DNA of 64,000 bases from assembly GCA_035631615.1 (NCBI GenBank), contig DASQIK010000016.1:62001-126000 (forward strand), read 5' to 3'. Source of the DNA: UBA5189 sp035631615 (lineage in GTDB: Bacteria; Chloroflexota; Limnocylindria; Limnocylindrales; CSP1-4). Position 1 is the first letter of the stretch; the number at the start of each line of letters is the position of its first letter. Positions 9,385 to 16,565 of this stretch are shown piece by piece. A program made the translations under genes and the position numbers. The notes beneath the pieces are model-generated. The model ran no database searches. It saw only the letters and a program-made list of their open reading frames with translations, and had not been told where the DNA came from.

Positions 9385-9390
9385 AGCCTA
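9385..9390 (-). promoter_or_regulatory. -10 element (TAGGCT) for leaderless fcl
   Basis: TAGGCT read on the minus strand lies 8 nt before the ATG at 9376. It fits the recurring TAnnnT-N6-9-start pattern. Confidence 0.45.
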
Positions 9391-9401
9391 GCAGCACTCG
9401 A

Positions 9402-10493
9402 CTATGGATAGCCCGGGAGCGCGTGCGCGAGGATCTGGACGTTGATCGCCGTGGCCACGAGCGACGCGACCAGCCACCAGCGCGACCGGGGCAGGCGCGG
9501 GGCGGCGATGCCGACGCCGAAGGCGAGGAAGAACGCGGTCAGGTAGATGTACCGCGATCCCTGCGCCTGGGTCAACGACCCGCTGCTGCGAAAGGCGCTC
9601 AGGATCCCGAACATGACCACGAGGGTCACGCCAAACGCAATCAGGGCAGGCGGCACCGTGACCCGCCGCCAGATCACGAACGCGGCTGCGGCAGCGATGA
9701 TCGCCAACCCGCCGTAGACCCCAAGGCCCGTCACGCCCCCGATCCCGCTCGAGATCGCCGTGACGCTGTACGGCAGGGCCATGAGCGACGGCTTGAACGC
9801 CTCGTCCCGACGACTGTGCAGGAAGACGACGAGGAACCAGGCGACCCACGCGACTCCGACAGGAACAAGCTCCAGGATCTGCGTCCAGCGACGCTCGAGA
9901 AGGAACCACAGCCCGAGCGCGCAGGCCAGGAAGAGGCCGACGTTCGAGCTCCCCACGGCGATGCCGATGAACACGACGACGAGGCCACGCAGCGCCCACG
10001 TCCGTTCTCGCGGCAGGGACGCGACGATCGCGACGAGCCCGCAGGCGAGCGGGATCATGAACAGGATCTGCCACGAGACGAACAGGTCGTAGTACGCCGA
10101 GCCAAGCAGGGCGAGCGGCAGCGCCAGGGCAACGCCGATCAGACGGCCCAGGCGAGCGATCAGGAAGGCGGCGGTCGCCGTTGCCAGGACGACGTGCGCG
10201 ACCAGCATCGCCGCCAGCTTCTCCGCGGTGGTCGGGAGGATCGACCAGAGGGCGATCGGCACGGCATTCAGGTGCTCGTGGAACGGCCGCAGGAGGGTAT
10301 GGATCGTGAGCGGCAGCCGTTCGTTGATCACGCGCAGCCCATCGCCCGTGATCGGAACGTCCCGCCGGTAGATGAAGATCACGACGGCGAGGACGGCCGC
10401 GGCCACCGCGACGATGAGGATCCCGATCAGCTGCTGGCGGGCGGTCTCCGGTGGACGCTCGTCGCCGACACGGGCGTCCGAAGCCGTCGTCAC
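9402..10493 (-). CDS. Multi-pass membrane protein, possible GT-C glycosyltransferase or glycan-processing protein
   Basis: The start is GTG at 10493, overlapping the gmd stop as GTGA. The longer open frame upstream is Arg-rich shadow sequence. The 363-residue protein is almost all hydrophobic helices (about ten), starting with QQLIGILIVAVAAAVLAV. A large first outer loop carries NERLPLTIHTLLRPFHEHLNAVP; an early loop with acidic and His residues is typical of GT-C folds. No Pfam-level identity is evident to me. Its position directly after gmd suggests a role in polymerising or decorating a GDP-sugar-derived glycan in the membrane. The function is inference. Confidence 0.65.
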   Translation of the reverse strand: MTTASDARVGDERPPETARQQLIGILIVAVAAAVLAVVIFIYRRDVPITGDGLRVINERLPLTIHTLLRPFHEHLNAVPIALWSILPTTAEKLAAMLVAHVVLATATAAFLIARLGRLIGVALALPLALLGSAYYDLFVSWQILFMIPLACGLVAIVASLPRERTWALRGLVVVFIGIAVGSSNVGLFLACALGLWFLLERRWTQILELVPVGVAWVAWFLVVFLHSRRDEAFKPSLMALPYSVTAISSGIGGVTGLGVYGGLAIIAAAAAFVIWRRVTVPPALIAFGVTLVVMFGILSAFRSSGSLTQAQGSRYIYLTAFFLAFGVGIAAPRLPRSRWWLVASLVATAINVQILAHALPGYP

Positions 10494-11521
10494 GGTTTGC
10501 TGGTGGCCACCGCCGGCGCGCGCATGACCGTCGCCGGGTCGATCCCGGCCTCGCGCAGGTCTGCCTCGAGCATCAGCCAGACGAGGCCGTGGAACGTCGT
10601 CCGGGGCTCCCAGCCGAGCACGCGCTCGGCCTTGGAGGCGTCGCCGCGCAGGGCGTCGACCTCGGTCGCGCGGAAGTAGCGCTGGTCGATGCGGACGTGG
10701 TCCTGCCAGTCGAGCCCGACCAGGCTGAAGGCGACCTCGACGAGCTCCTGGACCGAGTGCGTCTCGCCGGTCGCGATCACGTAGTCGTCCGGCGAGTCCT
10801 GCTGGACGATCCGCCACATCGCCTCGACGTACTCCTTGGCGTAGCCCCAGTCACGGCGCGCCTCGAGGTTGCCCATGTACAGGTGTTGCTCCTGGCCGCC
10901 GATGATCGAGGCGATGCCGCGGGTGACCTTGCGCGTCACGAAGGTGCCGCCGCGGCGCGGCGATTCGTGGTTGAACAGGATCCCGTTCGAGGCGTGCATG
11001 CTGTACGCGTCGCGGTACTGGATGGTCATCCAGTGGGCGAAGACCTTCGCGATCGCGTATGGGCTGCGCGGGTGGAAGGGCGTCGTCTCGGACTGCGGCG
11101 GCGGCGTGCTGCCGAACATCTCGCTCGACCCGGCCTGGTAGAACCGGATCGGCGAGTCGACGGAGCGGATCGCCTCGAGCAGTCGCAGCGTGCCCATGCC
11201 CGCACTGTCCGCGGTGAACTCGGGGACCTCGAAGCTGACCTTGACGTGGCTCTGGGCGCCCAGGTTGTAGACCTCGTCGGGCTTGATCCGGTGGAGGTGC
11301 GAGAACAGCGACGACGGATCGGTCAGGTCTGCGTAGTGCAGGAAGAGCCGCGTCTCGTGTTCGTGAGGGTCCTTGTAGAGGTGGTCGATACGGCCCGTCG
11401 TGAACGAGCTCGAGCGGCGGATCAGGCCGTGGACCTCGTAGCCCTTCTCGAGCAGGAGCTCGGCGAGATACGAGCCGTCCTGGCCGGTGATCCCGGTGAT
11501 CAGTGCCTTTCGGGTGGTCAT
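10490..11521 (-). CDS. gmd: GDP-mannose 4,6-dehydratase
   Basis: The 343-residue protein matches canonical Gmd throughout: ALITGITGQDGSYLAE (NADP site), GLIRRSSSF, NLGAQSHVKVSFE, the catalytic segment YQAGSSEMFG, PYAIAK (YxxxK), NHESPRRGGTFVTRK, and GNLEARRDWGYAKEYVEAMW. It forms GDP-4-keto-6-deoxy-D-mannose, the common precursor of GDP-fucose, GDP-rhamnose and related deoxy-sugars. The ATG at 11521 is preceded by TACAAT 8 nt upstream, so the mRNA is probably leaderless. The gene heads the minus-strand run gmd, membrane protein, fcl, GT4, Gmd paralogue, acyltransferase. Confidence 0.96.
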   Translation of the reverse strand: MTTRKALITGITGQDGSYLAELLLEKGYEVHGLIRRSSSFTTGRIDHLYKDPHEHETRLFLHYADLTDPSSLFSHLHRIKPDEVYNLGAQSHVKVSFEVPEFTADSAGMGTLRLLEAIRSVDSPIRFYQAGSSEMFGSTPPPQSETTPFHPRSPYAIAKVFAHWMTIQYRDAYSMHASNGILFNHESPRRGGTFVTRKVTRGIASIIGGQEQHLYMGNLEARRDWGYAKEYVEAMWRIVQQDSPDDYVIATGETHSVQELVEVAFSLVGLDWQDHVRIDQRYFRATEVDALRGDASKAERVLGWEPRTTFHGLVWLMLEADLREAGIDPATVMRAPAVATSKP

Positions 11522-11529
11522 GTCGGCCG

Positions 11530-11535
11530 ATTGTA
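11530..11535 (-). promoter_or_regulatory. -10 element (TACAAT) for leaderless gmd
   Basis: TACAAT on the minus strand is 8 nt from the gmd ATG. A plus-strand TACCGT lies only 27 bp away and points the other way, making a compact divergent promoter. Confidence 0.6.
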
Positions 11536-11561
11536 GGTGCCGGACGCCTCAGCCAAGGTGC

Positions 11562-11567
11562 TACCGT
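11562..11567 (+). promoter_or_regulatory. -10 element (TACCGT) for the small membrane protein / GT87 unit
   Basis: TACCGT lies 8 nt before GTG 11576. It is divergent to the gmd promoter. Confidence 0.5.
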
Positions 11568-11575
11568 CCGGCCGC

Positions 11576-11794
11576 GTGGCCACGAGCACCTTCGGACTCC
11601 GCACGTTGGAGCGGCCGGCGTTCCGCCGGATCCTGATCGTCGCGCTGGTCGCGATCGTTGGGACGTTCAGGGTGCGGCAGACGCTCGGGTACCTGATCCT
11701 GCTGGTTGCGCTCATCCGCGTGTCGATTGGCGCTCGGCGACGGCAGGGCGGTGGCATCGCCGAAGACAAGCTCCCGATGGCGGCCGCGGGATGA
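11576..11794 (+). CDS. Small membrane protein, 72 residues, unknown function
   Basis: I start it at GTG 11576, 8 nt after the -10-like TACCGT, rather than at the GTG 13 codons earlier. It has one or two hydrophobic helices (RRILIVALVAIVGTF and TLGYLILLVALIRVSIG) with Arg-rich flanks, and a polar tail. The stop overlaps the ATG of the following GT87 gene (ATGA), which argues for real, coupled translation. No family is recognised. It may be an accessory subunit or a translational leader for the large membrane glycosyltransferase. Confidence 0.55.
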   Translation: MATSTFGLRTLERPAFRRILIVALVAIVGTFRVRQTLGYLILLVALIRVSIGARRRQGGGIAEDKLPMAAAG

Positions 11795-13011
11795 GCTCGG
11801 TCTACGGGCTCCGGCTCCTGGCCAAACCGCGGGTCCGGCTCACGATCGTCGTGCTGATCGCGGCGATCGTCGTGGCCTATCGCGCGTTCCAGCTCGCCTA
11901 CCTGACGACGCAGCCGCAATGGGGCTACGACCTGTCGTTCTACTGGACGGCGGCGCAGCACCTGATCCACGGCGAGCCGATCTACTCGCTCGCCCAGCTC
12001 AGCGGCCCGTACGCGCCCCAGGGCCAGGACGGGTTCCTCTACCCGCCGCCGTTCGCGGCCGTGATGATCCCGCTCGCGGCGCTCACGCCCGACGCCCGCG
12101 CGGCCGAGTGGATCTGGAGCGCGCTCGGCGTCGCGGTCCTGGTGACCTCGGTGCTGGCGCTCGCCCGCTCGGAGCGGATTGGCGAGCGGCTTGCGATGCT
12201 CCGGGGCCGTGGCCGGTGGCTGCTGGTGGCGGCCGCGCTCGCCTTCCCGCCCGTGATCGGTGAGCTGTCGATCGGCAACGTGCACCTGCTGCTGCTGAGC
12301 CTGTTCACGCTGGCGTGGCTCGGGATCCGGCGCCGAGATGTGGCCGGCGACGCGATGGCGGGGTTCGGCCTGGGCGCGGCGGCGCTGATCAAGGTGTTTC
12401 CAGGGGTGCTGTTGCTGTGGCTGGTCGCGACGCGCCGCTATCGGGCGGCCGTGGCCATGGTCGGCGCCGGCGTGGCGCTCGTGCTCGTGACGCTGCCGTT
12501 CACCGGGATCGAGCCGTGGCTCCAGTACCCGCGCGTCCTCGGCAACCTCTCGGCGGTGTACGACACGACCGACACGATCTCACCCGCGATCTGGCTCGCG
12601 CCGTACCTCGGCTTCACGACGGCGCGATGGCTCGTGCTCGGGATCGGCGTGGTCATCGTCGTGTGGTCGGCGCTTCGCGGCGGGCGGGAGCCCGTGCCGG
12701 CGATCAGCTTCGCCACGGCCGTGGTCGTCTCCGTGCTGATTGCCCCGAACATCTTCCACCACTACCTGGCGATCTTCGTGCTGCCGATGATCCTCGGCCT
12801 GGCCGCCGGGGTCCCGCTGCCCTGGCTCGCGTTTGCCTACCTGCTCATGTCCGGAGGACAGCAGCCCGCGCTCGGCGAGCTCGCGTGGATCGTCAATCGG
12901 GTGCTGCCCACGACGGGGACGCTGGTGCTGCTGGGCTCGCTGTTGCTCGCTCGGGTGCGTGCGAGACCGGAGGAGCCCCAGAGCCGGACCGCGGCCCCAA
13001 CTTCCCCCTGA
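11791..13011 (+). CDS. GT87/DUF2029-type membrane glycosyltransferase (GT-C)
   Basis: The 406-residue multi-pass protein starts at an ATG overlapping the previous stop. The first outer loop holds GYDLSFYWTAAQHLIHGEPIY, with the acidic residue typical of GT-C catalytic loops, followed by GFLYPPPFAAVMIPLA, a pattern characteristic of DUF2029/GT87 enzymes such as mycobacterial PimE-like mannosyltransferases. Later come GNVHLLLLSLFTLAW and the conserved helix FGLGAAALIKVFPGVLLLW. Such enzymes use polyprenyl-phosphate sugars on the outer face of the membrane. The polyprenyl-phosphate GT2 enzymes at 14080 and 20463 could supply donors. Substrate unknown. Confidence 0.8.
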   Translation: MSSVYGLRLLAKPRVRLTIVVLIAAIVVAYRAFQLAYLTTQPQWGYDLSFYWTAAQHLIHGEPIYSLAQLSGPYAPQGQDGFLYPPPFAAVMIPLAALTPDARAAEWIWSALGVAVLVTSVLALARSERIGERLAMLRGRGRWLLVAAALAFPPVIGELSIGNVHLLLLSLFTLAWLGIRRRDVAGDAMAGFGLGAAALIKVFPGVLLLWLVATRRYRAAVAMVGAGVALVLVTLPFTGIEPWLQYPRVLGNLSAVYDTTDTISPAIWLAPYLGFTTARWLVLGIGVVIVVWSALRGGREPVPAISFATAVVVSVLIAPNIFHHYLAIFVLPMILGLAAGVPLPWLAFAYLLMSGGQQPALGELAWIVNRVLPTTGTLVLLGSLLLARVRARPEEPQSRTAAPTSP

Positions 13012-13013
13012 GC

Positions 13014-13050
13014 CTCGAGACCGCGCCGAGCGCGGCGCGCGGGACTCGAG
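13014..13050. terminator. Inverted repeat between convergent membrane-protein genes
   Basis: CTCGAG at 13014-13019 and again at 13045-13050 encloses CCGCGCC/GCGCGCGG-type pairing, giving a long GC hairpin in the 53-bp gap between convergent genes. There is no U-tract, so it could be a factor-assisted bidirectional terminator or just a GC-rich palindrome. Confidence 0.35.
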
Positions 13051-13064
13051 ACATGCGATCCACC

Positions 13065-14018
13065 TTACTCAGCGGGCTCGTGCGCGACGCTGTTCGACGC
13101 GCTGTCCTGCGGCCCGGCAAGCCGATCCACGACCACCTGGCCCACGAGGCCGGCTACGACCAGCACCGGCGTTGCCGCGCTGAGCGCGATAGCCATGACC
13201 GGCATCTCGGCGAGGACGGGCATCGCGATCGACGCGTAGTGCAGCTGAGCGTCCGGCCACAGGGCGGGCACGAGCAACCATCCAGCCCGTCGCCGGCCGA
13301 TCAGGACGAGCAGCACCCCGGCGAACGGGACGAGCAAGGGGACTGCCGTCGCCGAAAGGCCGCCGTTGGACTGGATGGCCAGGAGTAGGGCGACATGGTC
13401 GCGGTCGGACACGAAGTTCGGCCAGGCGACCAGAGGTGCCGAAATGGCGATCACGAGCGCGCCAACGAGCAGCCCGCGCCACCGCCCGGCGCTGACCAGC
13501 GGCAGGATCGCGTAGGCGCGGGTCGCGACGGCGAGTGCGTCTGCCGCCGCCCCGCCACGCACCAGGAGCGCCAACATCGGAAGGGCCGAGCTCCCGGCGG
13601 CGATGCCGAGCACGGTTGGTGGAAAGAGGAGCCACCACACCGGCAGTCGCAGGTGATGGATTGCGTACACCGCCGAGATGAAGGCAATCCCGACGCCAAG
13701 CCAGCCGACGACCACGTCGGGCAGCCAGGCAAGTGCCAGGTAGGGGATCAGACTTGGCGGTGGGGCCGCGAAGCCCGTCTGGAAGGCTTGCACGTGCCAG
13801 GGATCGGCGCCAGCGACGAGGGCTCGTGCGGCCGTGGTGTAGATGATCGCGTCCATGCCGATCGGGTCCTTGAGGCCATCGAGAATCGGCCGGACGATCA
13901 TCGCCCCCGACAGGAACATGAACCAGAAGATCAGGATCGCATCGACAATCCTGATCCGACCGTTGCGGATGATCGGGCGGACAAGAAACCGGGCAATCCC
14001 ATCCAATGGCGGCTTCAT
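13065..14018 (-). CDS. Multi-pass membrane protein, GT-C-like (DUF2029-related)
   Basis: The 317-residue protein starts at ATG 14018 (MKPPLDGIARFLV); the longer open frame is rejected. The first helix (ILIFWFMFLSGAMIV) is followed by an outer loop with DAIIYTTAARALVAGADPWHVQAF and PPPSLIPYLALAWLP. This layout is shared with the protein at 22219-23223 (DAARAWLTGADPW, PPTMLLPFAPFAFLP), so the two are paralogues. It probably acts as a lipid-linked-sugar transferase. The gene is divergent from the polyprenyl-phosphate GT2 at 14080. Confidence 0.7.
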   Translation of the reverse strand: MKPPLDGIARFLVRPIIRNGRIRIVDAILIFWFMFLSGAMIVRPILDGLKDPIGMDAIIYTTAARALVAGADPWHVQAFQTGFAAPPPSLIPYLALAWLPDVVVGWLGVGIAFISAVYAIHHLRLPVWWLLFPPTVLGIAAGSSALPMLALLVRGGAAADALAVATRAYAILPLVSAGRWRGLLVGALVIAISAPLVAWPNFVSDRDHVALLLAIQSNGGLSATAVPLLVPFAGVLLVLIGRRRAGWLLVPALWPDAQLHYASIAMPVLAEMPVMAIALSAATPVLVVAGLVGQVVVDRLAGPQDSASNSVAHEPAE

Positions 14019-14066
14019 GACGCGGCATCGTGGGGGGATGCCTCCGGATAGGCAAGCCTCGGCCGG

Positions 14067-14072
14067 TACACT
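14067..14072 (+). promoter_or_regulatory. -10 element (TACACT), leaderless start at 14080
   Basis: TACACT is 7 nt before the ATG of the polyprenyl-phosphate GT2 gene. Confidence 0.6.
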
Positions 14073-14079
14073 CCCGGCG

Positions 14080-14841
14080 ATGCCGTCGCCCACCGGTAGC
14101 GCCCCGACCAGCCTCACGCTCGTCCTGCCGGCCTACAACGAGGCGAAGCGGATCGGCCCAGCGCTCGACGACCTGATGGCGTACCTGCGCACGCGGCCTG
14201 CCGATCTCCCGATGACCGACGTCCTCGTCGTCGACGACGGCAGCTCGGACGAGACGGCCGCTTTGGTTGCGTCCCGACCCGAGGTCGTCGACGGCCTGCT
14301 GCGCGTGATGAGCGTGCCGCACGCCGGCAAGGGCGCCGCCGTTCGCGCCGGGGTGCTGGCCGCGACCGGTGATCTCATCGTCTTCGCCGACGCCGACATG
14401 GCGACCCCGCCGCCGGAGCTGGTGAAGCTCGTTGCCGCGCTCTCGACCGCCGACGTCGCGCTCGGCAGCCGGATCCAGCCGGACGGCACCGACATGCGCG
14501 CCTCGCAGCCGCGGTACAGGCGGTTCCTCGGCGGGGTGTTCCACACGCTGGCCTCGGTGTGGGTCGTGGGCAACGTCAAGGACACCCAGGCGGGGTTCAA
14601 GGGCTTCACCAACGAGGCGGCGCACGACCTGTTCGCCCGGCAGAAGGTGACCTCGATCGTGTTCGACGTCGAGCTCATCCACCTCGCACGCCGGCGGGGG
14701 TACCGCATCGCGATCGTGCCGATCCGCTGGGAGGACGTGCGCGGCTCACGCATGCGGCCCGGCCCGCGGCTTGCCCTGCGCGTCGCCTGGGACCTCTTCC
14801 GAATCCCGCTCCTGCACCGCGACGTCCGCCGGCGGCCGTGA
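14080..14841 (+). CDS. Polyprenyl-phosphate glycosyltransferase (Alg5/DPM1-like GT2)
   Basis: The 253-residue soluble GT2 shows LVLPAYNEAKRIGPAL, the nucleotide motif VLVVDDGSSDET, GKGAAVRAGVLAATGD, the DAD metal site in IVFADADMATPP, and KDTQAGFKGF. That last motif is characteristic of dolichyl/polyprenyl-phosphate glucosyl- or mannosyltransferases. It should transfer a hexose from a nucleotide sugar to polyprenyl phosphate, providing the lipid donor used by GT-C enzymes. The start is ATG 14080 behind a leaderless-type -10; the open frame extends further upstream without support. The stop overlaps the start of the next GT87 gene (GTGA), pairing donor synthesis with a likely user. Confidence 0.88.
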   Translation: MPSPTGSAPTSLTLVLPAYNEAKRIGPALDDLMAYLRTRPADLPMTDVLVVDDGSSDETAALVASRPEVVDGLLRVMSVPHAGKGAAVRAGVLAATGDLIVFADADMATPPPELVKLVAALSTADVALGSRIQPDGTDMRASQPRYRRFLGGVFHTLASVWVVGNVKDTQAGFKGFTNEAAHDLFARQKVTSIVFDVELIHLARRRGYRIAIVPIRWEDVRGSRMRPGPRLALRVAWDLFRIPLLHRDVRRRP

Positions 14842-15944
14842 GCCGTCGGGCGGCGTACGTCCGCATCGGGTACGTCGTCGCCCTGGCTGCCGCGCTGCTG
14901 ATCGCGGCGCTGTTCCTCTTCGCGGCCTGGTCCAGCGGGGCGCTCGGCTTCGACTACAAGGCGTACGACCTCGCGGTCGACCACCTGTTTGCGGGCCAGA
15001 CCATGTACTACCCGAACGTCCAGGAGACCGGCTCGTTCGGCCTGTTCTTCTACCCGCCGCCGTTCGCGCTGTTCGTGATCCCGTTCGCGGTCCTGCCGGT
15101 GGACGTGGGCGTGGTCGCGTGGACCGGGTTCCTCGTCTTCGTTTCCGTGCTGGCCGTGGCGGCGATGCCCGTCGCGGCGCGGGTTCGCTGGGCCGTGCTC
15201 CTGCTCGCGGCGCTGTCCTGGCCGCTGGTCTACGCGATCAAGCTCGGGCAGGTCGGCCCGATCATCCTGCTGACCTTCGCGCTCGGCTGGCGGTGGCTCG
15301 ATCGGCCGTGGCGGCTCGGGCTGTCCGTGGCGGTCGGGACGGTGGTGAAGATCCAGCCGGCGCTGCTGATCGGCTGGGCGATGGTCACCGGGCGGCGGCG
15401 TGCCGCGATCGTGGCCGTGATCGCCGTCGCGGTCATCGCGGCGGTGGCGACGGTCGTCGCGGGGCCGGCGTCGTGGTTCCAGGAGGCCGACCTGCTCGGC
15501 CGCGTCTCCAAGCCGATCCTCACGCCGCATGCCTTCGGGATCGGGCGGCTGCTGTACGAGGCGGGCGTCCCCGAGGGCGTGGCGCTCGCCGTGCACGTAG
15601 CGAATCTCGCCCTCGTGGCGCTCGTGGCGGCATTCGCAGTCTGGCGCGCCTCGGCGGCGGGGTCGTACCTCGCGGTCGTGGTCGCCTCGCAGTTCCTCTC
15701 GCCCGTGCTTTGGGACCACTACGCCCTGATCCTGCTGCTGCCCGTCGCGTGGCTCCTCGCGCGCGGCCGCTGGTGGGCGGCCGTCATCCCCCTCGCCACC
15801 GCGACGCCACTCCTCCTCCTGCCCATCCCCGGCACGGGCTGGATCTACCCGGTCGTCTTCTGGGCGGCGCTGCTCGCGGTCACATGGGAAGGCGTTCGTG
15901 ACTCCGCCGGATCCGGATCCACCCGGCCCAACGGATTTCGATGA
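14838..15944 (+). CDS. GT87/DUF2029-type membrane glycosyltransferase
   Basis: GTG 14838 overlaps the GT2 stop. The 368-residue protein begins with a single strong helix (YVVALAAALLIAALFLFAAW), then the catalytic-type loop LGFDYKAYDLAVDHLFAGQTMYYP and FFYPPPFALFVIPFAVLP, as in the 11791 protein. The middle helix carries VGTVVKIQPALLIGWAM. It is translationally coupled to the polyprenyl-phosphate GT2, so it likely uses that product. The C-terminal tail (RDSAGSGSTRPNGFR) is encoded by the first units of a degenerate tandem repeat that continues into the intergenic region, so the 3' end of the gene may have been altered by repeat expansion. Confidence 0.8.
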   Translation: MSRRAAYVRIGYVVALAAALLIAALFLFAAWSSGALGFDYKAYDLAVDHLFAGQTMYYPNVQETGSFGLFFYPPPFALFVIPFAVLPVDVGVVAWTGFLVFVSVLAVAAMPVAARVRWAVLLLAALSWPLVYAIKLGQVGPIILLTFALGWRWLDRPWRLGLSVAVGTVVKIQPALLIGWAMVTGRRRAAIVAVIAVAVIAAVATVVAGPASWFQEADLLGRVSKPILTPHAFGIGRLLYEAGVPEGVALAVHVANLALVALVAAFAVWRASAAGSYLAVVVASQFLSPVLWDHYALILLLPVAWLLARGRWWAAVIPLATATPLLLLPIPGTGWIYPVVFWAALLAVTWEGVRDSAGSGSTRPNGFR

Positions 15945-16085
15945 ACCGGGCCCACCGGGGACGCCGGATCCCGATCAACCCGGCCCGCCCGATCCTGATG
16001 AACCGGGCCCGCCGGCGCCGATCCACCGGGGCCGCCGGCGCCGATCGCCGCCCGCCGGATCCCGATCCACCCGGCCCGCCGGCGC
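15908..16085. repeat. Degenerate tandem repeats around GGATCCnGATnnACCCGGCCC
   Basis: Five or six related units of about 24-39 nt follow each other, starting inside the last codons of the GT87 gene and ending just before the palindrome-ended element at 16101. An overlapping frame would encode PDPDPPGP-like peptides, but there is no start signal or protein-like variation to support a gene. Confidence 0.7.
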
Positions 16086-16100
16086 GGATCGTGGCCCCAT

Positions 16101-16281
16101 GGTCACCAGCTGACCTTTTCCGGCGATTCCCGGGGCGTTTCCCGTCCAGGGATGCCCGCCGAAGCCGACCTCACGCACGAATCGCCGGGATCGGCTCGGT
16201 CCCAAGCTGGTCAATCCTCTGTCGATGGGCCGAATCGCCCGAAATCGGCGCTGAATCCCCCAGAAAGGTCACCCGGTGACC
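16101..16281. repeat. Palindrome-ended intergenic element, copy A
   Basis: Both ends are 15-bp palindromes: GGTCACCAGCTGACC at 16101-16115 and GGTCACCCGGTGACC at 16267-16281. The sequences just inside the ends are inverted relative to each other (TTTTCCGGCGATTCCC on the left; the right end read in reverse gives TTTCTGGGGGATTC). The element shares this architecture with copy B at 25609-25810. The interior holds no convincing ORF. Confidence 0.75.
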
Positions 16282-16339
16282 ATCGCCGGGCTGTTTCGAC
16301 CATCGCCGGGCTGTTTCGACCATGCCGGGCAGCTTCGAC
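16281..16339. repeat. Three tandem copies of a 20-bp unit (CATCGCCGGGCTGTTTCGAC)
   Basis: Two perfect copies at 16281-16300 and 16301-16320 and one degenerate 19-bp copy follow directly on copy A. There are no spacers between units, so it is not CRISPR. The remaining 16340-16553 region has no recognised gene and leads into the promoter at 16554. Confidence 0.85.
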
Positions 16340-16553
16340 CGCCGGCCCCCCTCTGCCCATCGGTGGTCACGACAGACGTCGGTCGAATGTTCCGTGGGCG
16401 ATCGTTTCCAGGCGTTTCCAGGGCATCAGCGGTCCGCGACGGTCGCGTTGAAGCGGTTCCATGCTCAAGACGCCCGGATTCGTGGCCGCCGGCGGTGCCG
16501 AAATGCATCGATATTGAGATATTGCACAGGCAAGCAATCCCGGGATCTGGTGG

Positions 16554-16559
16554 TATCGT
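16554..16559 (+). promoter_or_regulatory. -10 element (TATCGT), leaderless start at 16566
   Basis: TATCGT is 6 nt before the GTG of the CelD/FemAB-like gene. No clear -35 is visible. Confidence 0.55.
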
Positions 16560-16565
16560 GATCGG

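Noticed and set aside
15898..16113. A proline-rich ORF (PDPDPPGP-type) after the GT87 gene
   Set aside because: It is a direct translation of degenerate tandem DNA repeats, lacks a ribosome site or -10, and ends in unrelated sequence.
16281..16339. Possible CRISPR-like repeats
   Set aside because: The three 20-bp copies are directly adjacent with no spacers, and no cas genes are present.
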